Numbered from the stretch's first letter, positions 42,575 to 55,355 are shown. The stretch: 64,000 nucleotides of DNA from Gymnothorax reevesii (GCA_029721435.1 CM056573.1:125637447-125701446), one strand, 5' to 3'. The notes: generated by a model not told the origin, from the sequence alone. Numbers and translations are program-made.

Positions 42575-43600
42575 AGATCAAGTAAATATACAGCAAATGT
42601 ATTACCTCTCCACAGTACAAAATCAAAATAAGAAATAGACAGGGTCCCCTTCAGTAAAATGAGAGGCTCTTAGAGCAATATAGAATTAGCTTGGAGGTAA
42701 GCTTACAACCTATGGTGCCGAGCTTTCGAGCAAAGATTTTATTTGAAAATAAATAAATGCAACGTAATCCAGATAGTCTAATGCTTCAGCAAACCCCTAT
42801 AACTCACAATGACTTTCATTCAACTCTCAGAACAGCAACAAATGGCAACACTGCTGTTCTGTGACCTCAGCTCCCCATTGCACATTGTCACTTTCACAGA
42901 ATTATTTTATGGCTTTCTGAAATTATGACAATTGTGGTGTACATCATCGTCAAGTCAGCTGAAGCACCCATAAAATTGAAGAGAATTATGCACTTGGGCA
43001 GGATTTTATGGTTCAAACTACACGCTGTCACTCCAATCTCTATATACTCGCTGACAAACCCACCTGTCAACAAGAGGGGGAAAAAAAAAATCTTATTTCA
43101 AGCCGTGTTCTGTATACTTATTTGGACCTGCAAAAAATTTTAAATGTTAGATATATTCAGGATATCATTTTGGATAGATAGAGAAATGTATTAAAATTCA
43201 GGAAAAGTATTCTATTTATCAAGATTCTTGACAACAAACGCAATATATGGTTAATGTTTGCCGCACTTACTTCTGTAGCGTGAAATTTAACAATGAAACT
43301 GTCATTAATTTTTTGAGATAAAGACATGATTTATGTAAAGCCACTCTAATGAAGGCATGGGAGGCATAAATCTTGTTTATCAGTGAAATATTGATGTGAA
43401 ACAAGGTCGCCATCCAGTAGATTATTTATATTTATTGTTCTCAACTGTCATTCTCAATTATCTTTCATCTTTATCTCATGTTGAAAGAATAAATTTAGAT
43501 AGAAATATATATATAAAATACAGATGATGAATAATGCACAGAAATTGATAATAAAAACCAAATTTATGCAACTTTGTTACTAATTATGCAGTATATTACT
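42575..43600. other. Unassigned AT-rich sequence
   Basis: No repeat or coding signal apart from an A-run at 43080-43090. Confidence 0.5.
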
Positions 43601-43617
43601 CAAATGTGTCATCCAAT

Positions 43618-44120
43618 TTATCCAAAAGTTTTAAGCATGTCAATTTTACCCGAATTGAACCCAAGGCTGAAATTAGTCTGGTGGGTATTTTTATTTATTA
43701 TTGACAATGACTGCAGCATTCCAGTGCCAAAACTATATCTATAACAGCCTGTTAGATAGTCCAGTCCTTTCAAAAATTGGGGGATATTGTATATGTGCAT
43801 GAGACAGGATTTACTTAAGTTCGATCTTGTTATCTTATTCTGTATTATTTGTAGTTTTATTTTTTGGGCATATATCGTTGCTGAACCCAGACCTAACCGG
43901 TTGAAGCAACCCCAGATCAAAACATTGGCCCAACAGGTTTGTACAATAGGTGCATCACTCCATTCGCCTGTCTTCTTACCCTGACACTCCCGTCACTCTG
44001 GAACAGGGTAAATCTGGACTCAGCAGACCAGATCAGGCAAAAGAAAGAATAATTTTTGGGCCCTCCAGTCCAAGCAATCACCAAGAAATACTTTGTGCAC
44101 ATTAATTGCTGAACATGATC
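43618..44120 (-). pseudogene. Tc1-like transposase fragment, strongly decayed
   Basis: The minus-strand frame 44102-43917 reads WSAESRFTLFQSDGSVRVRR, which corresponds to the first catalytic Asp block (S-D-E-S-R-F normally, here Ala in place of Asp). The frame from 43920 reads MIWGCFNRLGLGSATIYAQK, the VWGCF block, and further down FGTGMLQ, where a Q-D-D-N-A block would follow. No termini were found. The clear order of two motifs makes the family call reasonable. Confidence 0.7.
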
Positions 44121-44841
44121 TGCTCTTCAAAATGGCTCGGCCACTGATTAATACTGAATGTATATAAAGGTTGCGATGTTGAGAATTGCCCTGTCAAAAC
44201 TGCTAGCTTCAAATGTACGTCAGGGAGCTGGCCAAGAGTTCAGGTGGTGTTTATCTGAGAAGCTAAAAAATGAATGTTTTCTTGTTGATAAAGCTCCTAG
44301 TCTAAACATGGACTGATGAATTTTCAGGTTGAAAGTGCTATAGAAAAATATAGACTATTTTTGGATGTTTTCTATGATTTTTTTAATGACACTTTTCTTG
44401 ATTAAGCATGCTTCTGACAGTTTTTTTTTTGTGGACAAGCAACCAGAGGACATCAGACTCCCAAAATGCATTGCGAGGAACAAATATGGCAGCCGTCAGG
44501 AAATTCATCGCCTACCACGATATGACGTTACTGTGAAAAAATAAAAATGAAAGGCGAGAAAGCAATGACTTTTCTTGAAAGAATTGAATTATTATCTGAA
44601 AAGAATAATAGGTAGGATTTATCTAAATATCAGAGGTTTCCTTTTACAGAAAACATGCAATGTCATTGATGTTGATGAAGATTTGTAATACAATTCTTGC
44701 GCATGCTCATGATTTACACCCCAACAAAGAGAATCTCCTTGACTGTCTTTATTTTGCATTGTATTTATATATTTCAGTAACTCAGACATTATGTTTCTTA
44801 TATTAAAGGAGTTTTCTATGGAAATTGGAGGTATACAAATA

Positions 44842-46337
44842 CACTGACTAAAACTTCCACGGCAACATATACAATTTTGAAATATTTGGTATACATAAAA
44901 TGGGATATTGGTTTTGAGCCATTATACATCAACTAAAAATTAAAAGCTCAGAAAATTGTTTTGATTTTGTCGTGTGGGCAGCTCGTTTCGCTTGATTGCA
45001 CATTGTTTAGAATTTTGCCTATCCCTTCAGGTTGAGTAGAACTCATTGACCAATCCTTTGAGAATTTGGTCAATAAATAGCTGTAGCAATGGGCAACTTA
45101 AGTATTCATGTGCATTATCCTGGGTCAACGTGTGACCATGCCGAGCATAGGTCAAAATCAGCGAGAACGAGCCCTTGGTATGCTCACTGGTGGAATGTCG
45201 CAAAGACGGGTTGCAAGGAACCTGGGCATCCACGTGTCGACCATATCACGTCTCTGGAGCCAGGGTAATGAAACTGGAAGCACCGGTGATCGACCACGTG
45301 CCCCCAGGCCACGTGTTACCACCCCTCTGCAGGATCGCCATATTCGCCTCCAGTACCTGCGCAATCGCTTCCTGCCAGCTACAGTCACTGCTGATCAGAC
45401 CAGAGGTCCTCACCAGAACTAGATTAGCGACCAAACCATACGCAACCACCTGCGTGAAGCCAACTTGCACAACCGATGTCCCCACCGTGGTTTAGTGTTG
45501 ACTCCTGCTCGTCCCCACGTCCGTCTGCAATGGTCAAGGGCACATTTGGGTTGGATTGCTCTCAGGTGGAACAGGATGCTCTTCTCCGATGAATCGAGGT
45601 TCAAGTTGAGTGTGTCTGACGGAAGACTGCGTGTATGGCCTAGGCGACGGGAACGTTATACTGCCGCTACCATCCTGCAGCGTGACCGCTGGGGTGGACC
45701 CAGTGTGATGGCTTGGGCTGGAATAACCAGTAGACACAAGACAGACGTCATTTTCATCGATGGAAACCTCAGTGTGGTCCGTTACCGTGACGACATCCTT
45801 ACCCCTGTCGCAGTTCCACTCGCCCATCGCTATCGCCTAACACTGCAACAGGATAACGCGACCACATGTCGCCAGAGTCTGTCAGGACTACCTGAGGCAG
45901 AATAATGTTCAGTGTCTTGATCAGCCTGCGTATTCCCCAGATTTAAACCCCTATAGAACATCTATGGGATATTCTGGATCGCCGGGTGAGAAGGCGTGAT
46001 CCAGAACCAGCCACAGTCCAACAGTTGCATCAAGCACTCCAGGAGGAATCGGACCGCATCACACAGGCTGAAATTCGGCATTTGATTGACTCCATGCATC
46101 GCAGAATCTCGGCTGTGTGTGACGCCAGAGGAGGCCATACAAGATACTGGTGATCCAGAATAGCGCCTTCAACTGATGCAATGAATTGGAAACCAGGAAA
46201 AATGTGTTCTTCATTCCTGACTTTAAAACCGTGTTTTTGATTTGAGTCTTAATATTTGTTATGCATTGTTAAATTTGTCGTAAGAAAAAGACGTGTTGCA
46301 ATAAACCTGAGTGTTGCATTGGAAGTTTTGGTCAGTA
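44842..46337 (+). mobile_element. Tc1-like element, full length (about 1.5 kb)
   Basis: The left end CACTGACTAAAACTTCCACG (44842) and the right end, in reverse complement TACTGACCAAAACTTCCAAT (ending 46337), are imperfect inverted repeats. Both are flanked by TA (44840-44841 and 46338-46339). It contains one nearly complete transposase gene on the plus strand. It belongs to a different Tc1 group from the copy at 13103. Confidence 0.88.
45138..46153 (+). pseudogene. Tc1-like DD34E transposase, one stop and two frameshifts
   Basis: ATG 45138 starts MPSIGQNQRERALGMLTGGM, followed by RRVARNLGIHVSTISRLWS (helix-turn-helix) and HIRLQYLRNRFLPATVT. An in-frame TAG lies at 45420-45422. The frame then continues RISDQT-like text, RMLFSDESRFKLSVSDGRLR (first catalytic Asp), GGPSVMAWAGITS and LTLQQDNAT (second Asp). 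One frameshift lies after the QQDNA segment. A second falls inside the SPDLNP region, so the final Glu (in EHLWDILDRRV, about 45960) is in another frame. The end is GGHTRYW, TGA 46151-46153. Confidence 0.9.
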
Positions 46338-46409
46338 TACTATTTTCGCACTTTAGCCAAAGGATATGAAGAATTTAAGCGCTTTGCCATCGCCAATAAA
46401 AATCATGGA

Positions 46410-46910
46410 TGAAGAAAACCTTCTTCACTACTAAATGCACGCATATAGATAAACAGATGTACAGGTTTCCATTCATTTTCTGGCATGGTTTGGGTAAAAA
46501 AAACTGCTTAAAGACGGGAGGGTCTCTGCAAATCAATGTAGAGTTATTCTATGTGATCACCAGTATGTTCAATAATAAAGCATTCCTACCTTAATGGGTG
46601 TGGTCTTTTCAAGTATGATGAAGGCCCAAGTCTCAAAGGGCACTCGGGGTGACTGAATGGCATTATGAGCATAAAAATGATCCGAAGCAAATGCCAGTGC
46701 CTTCACTAATCAAATCTCAGACCAAGTAAACTCAGAAGAGAGATTTTAGAAACTTAGAGACAGTGCTTTCTGTAACATCATTAAAACAGCAAATGAGAAG
46801 AAAGGTACTCCATTCTTCTCGAAAAGTTTTACATCTATAGACTCTATGCCAGGGCAAGTTACCAGATCTGGCAGCTTCAATTATATATGAATTAATTCCT
46901 AAAATTGAAG
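46410..46910 (+). pseudogene. Tc1-like transposase fragment, heavily eroded
   Basis: At DNA level the block follows a well-known fish Tc1 text: CTGCAAATCAATGTAGAGTT, then GGGTGTGGTCTTTTC, TGACTGAATGGCATTATGAG and CTATGCCAGGGCAAGTT, in the right order and spacing. Translation gives scraps such as GGSLQINVELFYVIT and TEWHYEHKND. It lies 70 bp after the previous Tc1 copy and is an independent, older relic. Confidence 0.55.
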
Positions 46911-47930
46911 ACACCTCTATTCAATTTTATCAGTGTAGTACTTTTCAAAAAAGGACTCTCTCAATGATACTTTATAGCATAGTGGAAATGAACATGCCAG
47001 GCATAAAACCTCGAAATAGCAAATAAAACAACTTCAAGAAGGGTGAAACCCCTTCAAAAACAACAGAAAAAAAAAACTCAACAGAAACCCCAAGAAGTGC
47101 CAGCTAATTCAACGGTGATTGGATTTAAGAGATAAGAAGTGATATGCTACACCATTAGCATAGAAGCTGTGCTGTGCTTGTGTATCCACCTGCACAGTCA
47201 GCATGACCTAAAACCACAGACAATCACTGTTTTTATCCCACAACCTGTAAGGATAGTTTTCAATCGATTACAGTTATTTTCCGAAGAGGCAGTCCCGCTG
47301 TGATTTATGGCTTAGGGCTTTGCTGAAGAGTCCAGAAGCTACACTGAACTTTGCTGTTATACTGGGGCTTCAATTACCCATAAGCTCAGCCAACTGATTC
47401 ACTAGTAAGTTATAAAATCCAGGTGATAAGAAAAAAAAAATTCTCAGGTAGGCGTCAGCTGTCTAAGACTGAGTTCTCGACCACTGATGCCTAGTAAAAT
47501 TAGAACTGTTCAACTCAGAAAATATGAATTGTTTTAATAGTTCTTCAAGATTTTGAGGAGCTTACAGAGGACCTATTATGCAGATCCTTCTTTTAATACA
47601 TATTAGTAATGTTATAATGTTAGTTGTCCATACTCAACCTCAGAAAAGTTTGTAAACATAAGATACAGGGGTGATTTCGTGAACGTGATTTCCTCTCTGA
47701 ACAGCTCCTCCCAAGATCTTCACGAGATCTGAGCAAAACCTTACGTCAGGTTGTGCCATCCAATTAGTACAGACCTAGCCGGAGTCAATCACGGCGCTGG
47801 ACCTGCCCACACCGGAAACTACCCTAGCAGGCACTAAGAACGGCAGATCATACTATGCCTTAGTAGCATCTACACTTTTAGGAATACAAAAGAAGAACCT
47901 CAGATCATTTGAGGTGCAGTTTTGTCAATA
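46911..47930. other. Unassigned intergenic sequence
   Basis: No motif recognised up to 47560. 47565-47760 (GAGGACCTATTATGCAGATC) resembles the 5' portion of a fish DNA element and may belong with the THAP remnant that follows. Confidence 0.35.
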
Positions 47931-47939
47931 TCTCTCCCG

Positions 47940-48182
47940 AAGCTGCTTGTACATTTACTTTTGGATGCAAAGAAAAACACTTATTTCTCTTCCAAAAGAG
48001 GATGCCACCAGAAATCAGTGGGTAGCTTTTTTTGTTTGCTGACAGCAAACAGCCATGGCCAAAGAGAACGTTAGTTGTTTGTGCTCAGCATTTCACCAAA
48101 CACAGCTTTGTCAATAAAGGATAATTCAACACAGGACAAGTATTTCAGCTGCTTCTGAAACCTGAAGCAGCTGCATCGATCA
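47940..48182 (+). pseudogene. THAP-type zinc finger remnant (transposon-derived)
   Basis: THAP is a C2CH DNA-binding finger found in P, Kolobok and ISL2EU transposases and in host genes. In shifting frames the DNA gives CTFTFGCKEKH (first Cys pair), SLPKEDATRNQWVAFF (Pro and Trp of the core), then WPKRTLVVCAQHFTKHSFVN (the C-x2-H with following Phe), a stop, and QVFQLLLKPEAAASI. At least two frame changes and a stop are present. I cannot say which transposon it came from. Flanking DNA to about 48700 is probably the same element. Confidence 0.55.
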
Positions 48183-48761
48183 AGCACTCGGAGCGACAAG
48201 CTGTAAGTAACAATACAACAGCAATTAATTTAAGTGAAGCTAACGCGTTACAGGTGGCTGGCAGGACCGCGAGCGATAGCACTAACAAAACTGGCCTCAA
48301 ACAGGCTTTGTAAAATATCTGAAGATAATGCCTGTATTGGTCACGACTGTCCGTGACCCACAGACACAGAGGCTGCAAGTTGCTTTTATTGCATAAGCCG
48401 ACTTGATGTGATAGCCAGTTGATTGTGGCTGTAGCACTGAGGCTGTTGTAGCCAAGTTACTGTTGCTAATGTTTGTGTCGTAAATATGCATGAGTGATAT
48501 CGGGGGACATTCTACAGGAGGTGTGTGAACATAAACCTCATTTGAAGCTAACTTATTATACTTGTTTGTAATTTGGATGCTAAGTACAACTGTCCACGGT
48601 AATGGATCTTGCTGCCTGCAAATCCTGTATTGCAAGGGTTTGCCTCGGTGGTTATGACTGCTCGGTTAACAGCTACTGCGTGTTAGTTTGCGTGCCTCAG
48701 TGCTAATTAAAAATACTCCTGGTTAACTTATATGCAGTAATTCTGATCGATACGCTTGTTA
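48183..48761. other. Sequence after the THAP remnant, unassigned
   Basis: Probably the continuation of the THAP-bearing element. The minus-strand open frames here (77 and 112 codons) show no domain. Confidence 0.35.
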
Positions 48762-48764
48762 CTT

Positions 48765-51700
48765 CGGTATTTATTTTATTTATTTATTCAGGATAGCCCC
48801 TTGAGATGAATCATCTCATTTTCGAGGGGGTCCTTACGCAAAACATACAATTATTCAATATCAGGTAAAGTAAATACAAGTACATTGAAACACTTTACGG
48901 GACTGACATACATACACATACACGCACATACATACGCTAACACAGACAAGGCTGTCCTAACCCCAGCTAATCCACAAATGGCTAGATATCAGAGTGAAAG
49001 TCGACTTGTGATATCTTAAGCTTACAATAGGAGAAAATAAAGTGAAAAATAGATTAATAAGAATGGTAATAATAAAAACTAAATAAGTAAGTAGACAAAT
49101 GAGAGAATCACTTAAAAAAAATAATATTACAGTTTGTACAAGAGAGAGAAAAGGTAAATAAAAAATAAAAATAAACATCATGAGAAACAAGAACAAGAAG
49201 TTTGCAAATGAATTAGACGTAATGCTTTAAAACTATATAGAGAAGTAGTAGATCTGAGCTGACATGGGAGACTGTTCCAGTCAGATGGAGCTTTACACTG
49301 AAACGAACGGCGACCAGATTCTTTACATATTCTTGGAGTACGGAAAAAGAGAAAATCTGTGTCTAAGACTGTATTGAGTACTATAAGGAATCATAAATTG
49401 TATAAAAAGTATGGGGGAAAATTAAAGTGAAAGCATTTAAAAATAAATAATGACCAATGAAGAACTCTTCTGGCTTTTGGGGATAACCAGTTCAGAGATT
49501 CATAAAGAATACAATGATGTGTTCTATAGGGACACCTCAGAACAAATCTGCAGAGGCTGTTATAAAGCACAGTAAGAGGACGAAGATTAGATTTTGCAGT
49601 GTTCTGATAGATGATGTCTGCATAATCAAGAATAGGGAATAATAGTTGTGTAACAATTCTTTTACGGACCTGTAATGTGAAACAATCTGATACAGTAATT
49701 TCAAATGACAATAAATTTTCTTTGTAATTGAATTAATGTGTGGTTTGAAGGATAGCTGAGAATCAAACAGGAGGCCTAAGTATTTAAAGTCATCTACCTT
49801 TTCTAATAGAGTTCCATCAAGAAAAAGGACAAGTCTCTCGATAGTAAATCAGATCTGGTACTGAAAAGCATGCTGTGTGATTTTTTCTTATTCAAAAGAA
49901 GTTTGTTAGATGAAAACCATTTCTGAACTAAATAAAAATTATATTGCAAGGAATACTGAATTTGTGAGATATCGGGTTTAGAGGAGTAAATTACAGTATC
50001 GTCAGAATAAAGATGAATTTGAGAATCAGAGCAGATTTGTGGGAGATCATTAACAAAAATAGAAAATAGAAGAGGACCCAAAGACGAACCTTGGGGCACA
50101 CCATTTGATATTAACTTATAGTCTGACTGGGTGTTCTGAAAGGAGACGCACTGGCTTCTATTGTGAAGAAAGGAATTAAAAAATAAAACTGATACTGTTG
50201 AAAGACCAATAGCATACAACTCATCTAAAAGGAGATAATGATCAACCATATCGAACGCTTTTGATAAATCGATGAATATGGCACCAGTAGGCATATTATT
50301 ATCAAAGGAGGAAAATATATCATTGGAGAATTTTGTAAGAGCAGTGATGGTCGAAAAGTTGGGCCGAAAGCCAGATTGGTGTGGAGATAGAATATTATAA
50401 TCATTAAGATATTTGGATAACTGATTAAAAATAAGTTTTTCAAATATTTTGGCGATACTGTTAATAATTGAGATGGGTCTATAGTTATTGATATCTTGGT
50501 GGTCACCACCTTTATGTAACGGGGTTATTCTGGCACATTTCCAAGTGGTCAAAGATAAATTAAACAAATCTGCCAGAGGAAACGATAAGGCATGGGAGGC
50601 CAGTTTGAGGAATTTGATCTCCAGCCCAACAGGACCACAACTGCTCACAACTAGGCCATCAATGACCTGTTGAACCTCAGTTGAGGTGATTGTTCTAAAG
50701 GTGAAGGAACTCCTGGACCTTTCATTATTCAGAGTGAGATCAGAGCAGTAATTACCAGAAAGAGAGTTACCAATTAAAGAGAAATGCTGTCTAAAAGCTT
50801 CTGCAATTAATAGTGAGTCACTAATAATTTCATTATTCAATTTAATATGAGTGGAAGCATTTTTTGAGGATTTATTAGTGACATTATTAATTGTCTTCCA
50901 GAATTGTTTGGGGTTCTTAAAATTAGTTGTCAGGGAGTCTTTGTAGTAATTGGCTTTAGCATTTCTTGTTTTAGTAGTACATTTATTTCTTAAGTCTTTG
51001 TAAGCGATCCAATCAGAGACATTCTTAGTAGTCCGATATTTTTTCCAGGCTTTATCTCTTTGTTTGAATAAATGAATAAGTTCTCCTTTAATCCACGGTA
51101 AGTGTCTACCCTTAACTCTAATTGTTGACCAGGGTGCGTGTTTATTAATAACATCGAGAAGCTCGGTATAGAAAAAATGCCACGCATCTTCAACATTTGG
51201 TATTAACTGAAACCGCTCCCAGTTTATGTTTGAAATATCTTGAATAAAGAGATCATGATTGATATTATCAACTTTCCTTACTTAATAAATTTGGGTGGAA
51301 GATGAGGCATTTTAATCTTCCAAACACAAAAAACTATGGAGTGGTCACTAAATGAATCTGAAAGTACACCAGATTGAATAATTCTGTCAGGATGGGTGAC
51401 TAGTATCAAATCAAGCAAGGAGGCTGAGCTAGAGGACACCCTTGTGGGTTCAGTGATAAGTTGTGTGAGATTTATGCTGTTGAAAAGATTACGATCATTG
51501 AAAGAAGACCGGTCGAGTCAATTAGAGTTGAAATCTCCTAAAATGATTTTCTCACTTGAGTGGTCTAGGGAGTTAATAGTAGACAAAATACAGTTTGTGG
51601 ATTCCATAGGGGATTTCGGAAGTCTATAGAAATTTCCAATAATTAATCTTTTGTTCTCATGAAAAATTATCCTTACAAAGAGACATTCAAAATGCAAGGG

Positions 51701-52000
51701 ATTCTCTGCAGGTGTGACTAGCTCTGATGTCAAACTTGAGGAAATGTAGATTAGAAGTCCTCCTCCTCTAGAACCCCTGTCACTTCTATAAAGGACATAA
51801 TTGTCAAGTTTAACATCATTATCAGAAATATTACTGTTCAACCATGTTTCTGAGAGAGTGATTACATGGGGTTTATTGTAGGTAAGCCAGACTCTTAAAA
51901 GATCAATTTTAGGTAACAAACTTCTTATATTCTGGTGAACAACTTGCAGACCTTAAGCTAGAATAATTATTCATAATAGACCAATAAATAGAGTAATAAG
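48765..52000 (-). mobile_element. Jockey/L2-group LINE, minus strand
   Basis: The endonuclease (51960-51290), a linker, the RT (50840-49803) and the RT tail (49711-49391) lie in order on the minus strand. The 3' end is at the low coordinate: TGAGATGATTCATCTCAAGG, then GGGCTATCC, then a short (AATAA/AAATA) tail at about 48770-48795. A perfect palindrome TGAGATGAATCATCTCA sits near this 3' end, where such LINEs often have a stem-loop for RT recognition. The 5' limit is uncertain. Confidence 0.85.
49391..51960 (-). pseudogene. LINE ORF2 (endonuclease plus reverse transcriptase), frame-broken
   Basis: 51919-51518 reads LPKIDLLRVWLTYNKPHVIT, LSETWLN (catalytic Glu), RGGGLLIYISSSL and IILGDFNSN (GDFN), followed by a stop. 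The SDH motif (VLSDSFSDHSIVF) follows at about 51330. The longest frame (50840-49803, 345 codons) has RT motifs NYRPISIINSIAKIFEK, LSPHQSGFRPNFST, AIFIDLSKAFDMVDH, NGVPQGSSLGPLLFSIFVND and LYSDDTVIY (catalytic Y-x-DD intact). 49711-49391 carries LLFPILDYADIIYQNTAKS and RTHHCILYESLNW, the usual C-terminal extension. There are about three breaks in total. Confidence 0.9.
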
Positions 52001-54270
52001 ACAGAAGTGCACATAAGTACCAAACATATAAATAACATCACAGGTCATTCAGTAACAATAACAGGGGTCGGTGGAGAGAGCCAGCACCTGGAGAGTAACG
52101 CACATACACATACAAACGCACAATCACAAAACCACGCACACATGCTACACCGGTATATGACCTCGCACACAAACATACACACACAAAAATTGAGCAGAGT
52201 CCTAACATCAGATACAAGTCAATTCAGTCTGTAGATTTAGTGATGGGACTAACTGATTGTGGCTGTTATTGGTAAGATATTTCACAGAAGAGAAAGATAG
52301 GTGCCACAAAATCATTTATTTCCCATCATAATGAAGTAGGATGTAAAGAAGAAGAGAAAAAGAGTGGGAGAAACTATCAAGCCCATACGGCCAGGGATCC
52401 TGCTAGACAGGCGGTTAAACAAATAAGCAAAAAAGAAGAAAGAAAGAAGAGAAAAAAAGAAAAAGAGAAAGACAATAAAGAAAAAGGAGGAGAGGGAAAA
52501 AGGGAGAGAGGTTTGGACTAATGTAGGAAAAGTGAGGGTAAGGAATAACTAGGGATAATTAATGAAGAAAAAAAAAGCAAACAGAAATTGTCCCTCAATG
52601 AAAGTAGTGTCTTTACGACAGATCGCGGCTGTTTGCGGATTCCGCTTTACGACAGTTCCACAGCGAGTACCGGCAAACAATGCTGCTACCTGTCAGTTAG
52701 TGCTAGCACCAGGGAAGAGGCATCAGGCTGGGAAAGAAGTGGTGGTATTGTAAAACCCCAACGAAGCAATGACCAAAAGGCGGATATTGCCCGGGTTGAA
52801 GGCCTTACGTGTTCTCTTAGTCTAACTTGAATTAGAGCATTCTTCTGGCTGGTGTGAATCACTATAAAATGGATATTTTTTACCGTCCGAGGACGGGGCA
52901 TGAAAGCGCAATGGTTACGATTTATCTGACTCCATACAACAGTTAGAATACAAAATTTAGCAATAATCTCGTTAGAAATCTGACTCCAAATTAGAATTAG
53001 AATTGATAATTTAGGGAACACCTGCGTGAATCTCGAAACAGTGACAACAGTAACTTAAACTCTAAGGACAAACATGACGTGACTATACCTTGAATTCCAA
53101 ACAGACAACCACCGCCGCTACATTAATGTTCCTGGGCATTAACACCATGTTCGAATCCTAGGTTCGTTGGTTAGGTTAGAGGTTGAAGTCAACCAGCACT
53201 GCAACAGCATCTTTTGGCTTGAATTACAGTGAACCCAGATTCACTCCACACTTGGGCTATGAATCCGTATATTGGTAGATCCTGGCTGCCTAAATCAACT
53301 TAACCAACCGATTCCCACACCGGGCCGCTGGCCAGTCGTTCCTCAGTGGGGCTAAACTATTCCCCTAGGTATTCGCCGAGACGGGGCTAAGAAGAATAAA
53401 AAGATTAAAAGACACGAGACCACGCAAGCTAGAAAAGGAATAACAATAATTTAATTCACCAGGTAGGCACAACTTGAATAAAACAAATCAATGATAAGCC
53501 AATTACCGTTGCATATAATTTAGAAGGATTTAGAGTATTTTCATACCTGTAAAAGATGAATGACCACGTAGAGCTAAAAGTCGCCCCACGTGGTCGGGGA
53601 GAACTCACATGTTCCCGCGCTCCGGAACAAGGCAACATGTCACCCCTCCCCACTTACCAACACGATTCAGACATTGACAGAGAAGAGACAGGACAGGATA
53701 GAAGCAAGAAGAGAAGAGAGAAGACCAAGAAGAGAAAAACCCGCCCCCTCAGGATCTCGTACCTTTAAAGGCTCCAAACCACACCTCCAAACAAGGTAGA
53801 GGGAAGGTTGGCCAAATCAGAGTTTTACTGGCCTAGGTGATAAGATAATTTGCACAGGGAGACTAGGGTAGTTGCTTGAATGAATCTTACAAACGAACCA
53901 TAATTCCAAGGGAAATGAAACATGTTCCATTCAACTCCTTGGACTCCCCCGAGAATAAAGAGACCAAACATGATAGGAATGTGTGCTGAGATGATGCAGT
54001 TGTCATGGAAAAGCCTTAAAATGGAATATTATAGCCCAATAGTGTGATAAATATATGAGAGGTTCCTTTTAGGATATTGAACATAAACAAAATATGAATT
54101 TGATAGAGGTTTAAGTTGTTTTAAGCCAATTGAAGTAGCTGCGCTTTAACTTCAATGAAACCAGTGAATTTGAGTTCCAGAGATGCTGGGCCTGCTAGAC
54201 CTGATGGCTCTCACCCCCCGCCGAGGGGAACAAAGGATGCCACTCTCACCGGCAGGCTGTAAGATTGTAA
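52001..54270. other. Composite intergenic region, class unknown
   Basis: 52090-52200 is CA-rich, and 52420-52515 is a purine-only tract. 53060-53480 and 53540-53800 look like an old LTR-type or other interspersed repeat, but I find no matching second copy, no primer site and no protein. Confidence 0.35.
52420..52515. repeat. Polypurine (GA/AAG)n tract
   Basis: Almost only A and G from AAAAAAGAAGAAAGAAAGAA to GGGAGAGAGG. It could form triplex DNA. Confidence 0.85.
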
Positions 54271-54287
54271 AAGTTAACTGCTCGCTC

Positions 54288-55086
54288 TTAGGATTTTTGA
54301 CCCATTTTTTTGAGCAAAATCAAATATTCAGGTTCTACAGTATCACAGACTTTGCTGAGGAAAGCCTTGACCTCAGTGGGAGTATGATACCGGGTGGACG
54401 TTCCCTCATAGGTGACTCTCGGCGAAGCAGGATATTGTAAGGAGTATTTTATATCCAACTCCGGGAGCTTTTTGTTGACGGGGACGAACTGCCGGCGCTT
54501 CTCCAATACTCCAGCACTGAAGTCCGGGTAGATGTACACCCTCGAGCCTTGGAATAAGAGATCACCTTTCTCTCGAGCAAGACGGAGTATCTTCAGTTTA
54601 TCCTGGAAGTTTTGAAACTTTGCCAATATTGGCCCTGGTCCGGGAACACGGACGCCTTCCTTGCGTAGGGTGCCAGTGCAATGAACCCGTTCAATGACGG
54701 GTGGCGAAGGAAAATTCATCTTGCCAAGGAGTTGAGGGATGAATTGCTGGATGAAGCCAAGCATGTCACGGCCCTCGGCCCGCTCAGGAACATTTAGGAA
54801 TCGCAGATTAGAGGAACGACTGCGGTTCTCAAGATCCTCGACTTTCTCTGTCAGGTAATTATTTTGTTTCTCCAGGTGTTTGACTCGCATTTCCAAAATA
54901 TCTTATCATGTCCTCGTTTCCACTGACTCTTTGTTCAATTAGAGTCATATGATCTCCAAGGGTGGTCAGCGATGATTGTAGTGAATTAACACTTGTTTGT
55001 AGCCGATCCATTTTCAAATCAATATGAGAGCACAGTTCAGATTTCATGTGCTGCATGGCATCAAAGAGAGCTTCATTGGAGGCCAT
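54288..55086 (-). pseudogene. L1-type ORF1 protein, one frameshift
   Basis: The start on the minus strand is ATG 55086, MASNEALFDAMQHMKSELCS, then a coiled coil (SSLTTLGDHMTLIEQRVSGN) to 54859. After a frame change near 54895 the second frame runs to 54288. It reads KNNYLTEKVEDLENRSRSSN-like coiled coil, LRFLNVPERAEG (RRM start), VIERVHCTG (RRM end), PILAKFQNFQDKLKILRLAR, VYIYPDFSAGVLEKRRQFVP and PTEVKAFLSKV (C-terminal domain). Total length is about 265 codons, normal for this protein. No ORF2 of the same element follows downstream, so this L1 also lacks its 3' part. Confidence 0.85.
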
Positions 55087-55355
55087 TGCGGAAGGAGGAC
55101 GTGTCGTCCTTAAAAGTCCCTTACTTGATGGAGAATAAGTCCAAAAAGAGGCTGATTCAGGTGTTTAACGGGTTATAAAGAAGTAAGTCAAAAATAAAAG
55201 TTTCACAGGTCAGGAAAATTAGTTCATAATGCAGACTGAAAACACAGGAGACGCTCACGGAGTTTCACGTGCGGCCATTTTCGGTAAGCATCAATGTGGC
55301 GGTTTCATCATAACATTGCCCCATTGTGCCCACTACAGCTGACGCGGCTGCTTGT

